64,000 nucleotides of DNA from assembly GCA_023846275.1 (NCBI GenBank), contig CM043875.1, positions 1,733,569 to 1,797,568 on the forward strand, in the 5' to 3' direction. Shown in pieces: positions 62,800 through 64,000 of this stretch. The notes under the pieces are model-generated. The model was not told the DNA's origin and did not search any database. It worked only from the letters and a program-made list of their open reading frames with translations. A program made the position numbers and the translations under genes. Within the stretch, counting starts at the first letter, position 1. Each line of letters starts with the position of its first letter. Source of the DNA: Vanilla planifolia (Eukaryota; Streptophyta; Magnoliopsida; Asparagales; Orchidaceae).

Positions 62800-63890
62800 C
62801 GGCCTCTCACCGCTTGGACCTCGCACCCCTCCTCCCAGTACCGGAGCCTCGACGAATCAGCACGCCGAAGTCTTGTTGGAATCACACCAATGACTCAACA
62901 AGTGAAAGCAAAGCACTAAAATACTTAAACAAGCTCAAATATCAACTGACCTTACATAGGGGTAGGCCTCCCTATTTATAGAGAGCCTAAGGGTACATCG
63001 GTAAAACAACTTTTAGAGTTTTAAAGGAATAAAATACGTGAAACTTGGAAATAAATAGGAAAATAACAAATATAAAGGCTGCATATCAATTTCTGCCTTT
63101 TAAAACATTAAAAAAAAGGCAGGAAATAGTCAAAAGCTAATCCAGAAGCTGTTGCCAAACAGCTTTTAAGGCAAATCCGGCGGGCTAGCAGCGGTTGGCG
63201 GCGGCGGTCGCGGCGGCGAATCCGGCGGCGAATCCGGCGGGGACGCTGGCGCGGTCGAGTCGTGTTGTCGCGGGTCGGTTACGGGTCGGCGTGGGTCGGA
63301 GACGGGTCGGCGCGGTTCATCCAGCAGGTCGTGCGACCCGAGCCATGACACGGGTCTGAACCGGGTCGCGCCGACCCGCCACCGGCGGGCGCGTCTCGCG
63401 CGAACCCGCGCGATGGTCCGTCGACTCAACGGCCGACGGCGGCGAAGCGGTGGCGGACGGTCGCAGTCGGCGGCGGAAGGCGTCCGGCGGCGGCGAAAAC
63501 CGGAAAAAGAGGCCTTTTGGCCAAATTTGGGTCCCCGAATCCAAAAATAATGTTCTTGAGTGTTAATTCGAGCCCGAAATGCAACTTTGGGCTCCAAATT
63601 GATCCTGTTCATGAAGAGTAACTCCCTTGGTCGTCGGGTAGTGCAGGAGCGCATCTGAACAGATGAAGTACGTCGAAAATCATGCATGGCGCTGGTGTCC
63701 CCACCAGACTTACAAAGAGGTGAAGGCGACTATGAGTCATGTCCCATCCTATTGTTGCAAGTTCCTCTAGAGAAGCTCTAGGATCCATCACGATGAGAAA
63801 CAACCCAGCCAAAGGTAGACAAAGTAGGTCCCTTGGTTGCAGGAGCTGTGCAGTAGCTTCTCTCCATAACATTTTTTCAAGCATTCCTTA
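62800..63890 (-). mobile_element. Possible LTR-retrotransposon leader or LTR, GC-rich
   Basis: On the minus strand a TATAAATAGG-like promoter (around 62971-62980) lies next to a very GC-rich block (63170-63500). An open frame there (63687-63166, ATG start) is rich in Arg, Pro and Asp, with repeats such as DEPRRPVSDPRRPVTDPR and PASPPDSPPDSPPRPPPP. A second frame (63884-63609) partly overlaps it. Such GC-rich leader and low-complexity blocks beside a TATA box are seen around plant LTR retrotransposons. No integrase, reverse transcriptase or paired LTR is visible in the window, so this is a tentative call; a GC-rich promoter region of a gene beyond the edge is an alternative. Confidence 0.25.
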
Positions 63891-64000
63891 TGATAGCAAT
63901 TCTTAGAACATCAGGGGTGTGAAGACATCCTCATCATGTAATTACTTGAAAGATATTATCAAGCAACATAAAATCTTCTTGTTTGTACTACCTAAGACAC

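Noticed and set aside
1..64000. CRISPR array, rRNA operon, bacterial-type operon or phage
   Set aside because: No regularly spaced repeats, no rRNA segments, and introns and plant gene families throughout.

Overview
This is a plant nuclear chromosome window. The genes have spliceosomal introns with GT/AG ends, and the products are plant families: a TOM2A-type tetraspanin, SRR1-like proteins, an ACT-domain-repeat (ACR) protein and a HAIKU1-type VQ protein. Intergenic DNA is very AT-rich, with long AT dinucleotide tracts and decayed LINEs. Several exons (13.0-15.5, 33.0-34.4, 45.7-46.6 kb) are strikingly GC-rich. GC-rich genes in AT-rich spacers suggest a monocot, perhaps Zingiberales-like. That placement is an inference from composition only.

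Layout from left to right. 1-1.5 kb: decayed LINE on the minus strand, running off the left edge. 1.5-11.4 kb: no gene recognised. 11.4-12.9 kb: last five exons of TOM2A (+), first exon not found. 13.0-13.6 kb: RNase H-fold protein (-) lacking most catalytic acids. 13.8-15.5 kb: SRR1-like gene (-), best read as two SRR1 domains joined across an 82-nt intron. 15.8-32.6 kb: about 17 kb of AT-rich DNA without a recognisable gene. 32.7-34.4 kb: complete five-exon ACR gene (+) with TATA box and GA-rich leader. 37.4-38.1 kb: broken, unidentified coding remnant (-). 40.3-41.9 kb: exon-like islands of an unidentified gene (+). 45.7-46.6 kb: intronless HAIKU1/VQ gene (+). 49.5-57.0 kb: eight 3' exons of the nucleolar WD40 protein UTP13/TORMOZ (-), containing a 4.2-kb intron; its 5' half is not in view. 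57.7-60.8 kb: a second decayed LINE (-), where the upstream UTP13 exons would be expected. 60.8-64 kb: tandem duplications and GC-rich, LTR-retrotransposon-like DNA.

The genes are unrelated housekeeping, signalling and developmental loci in ordinary eukaryotic arrangement, not a cooperating cluster. I see no rRNA, convincing tRNA, CRISPR array or clear novel system. The most unusual objects are the double-domain SRR1-like gene beside the catalytically degenerate RNase H-like gene, and the UTP13 gene whose 5' half is missing next to a LINE. All gene models come from reading frames, splice signals and remembered family motifs; no database search was possible.
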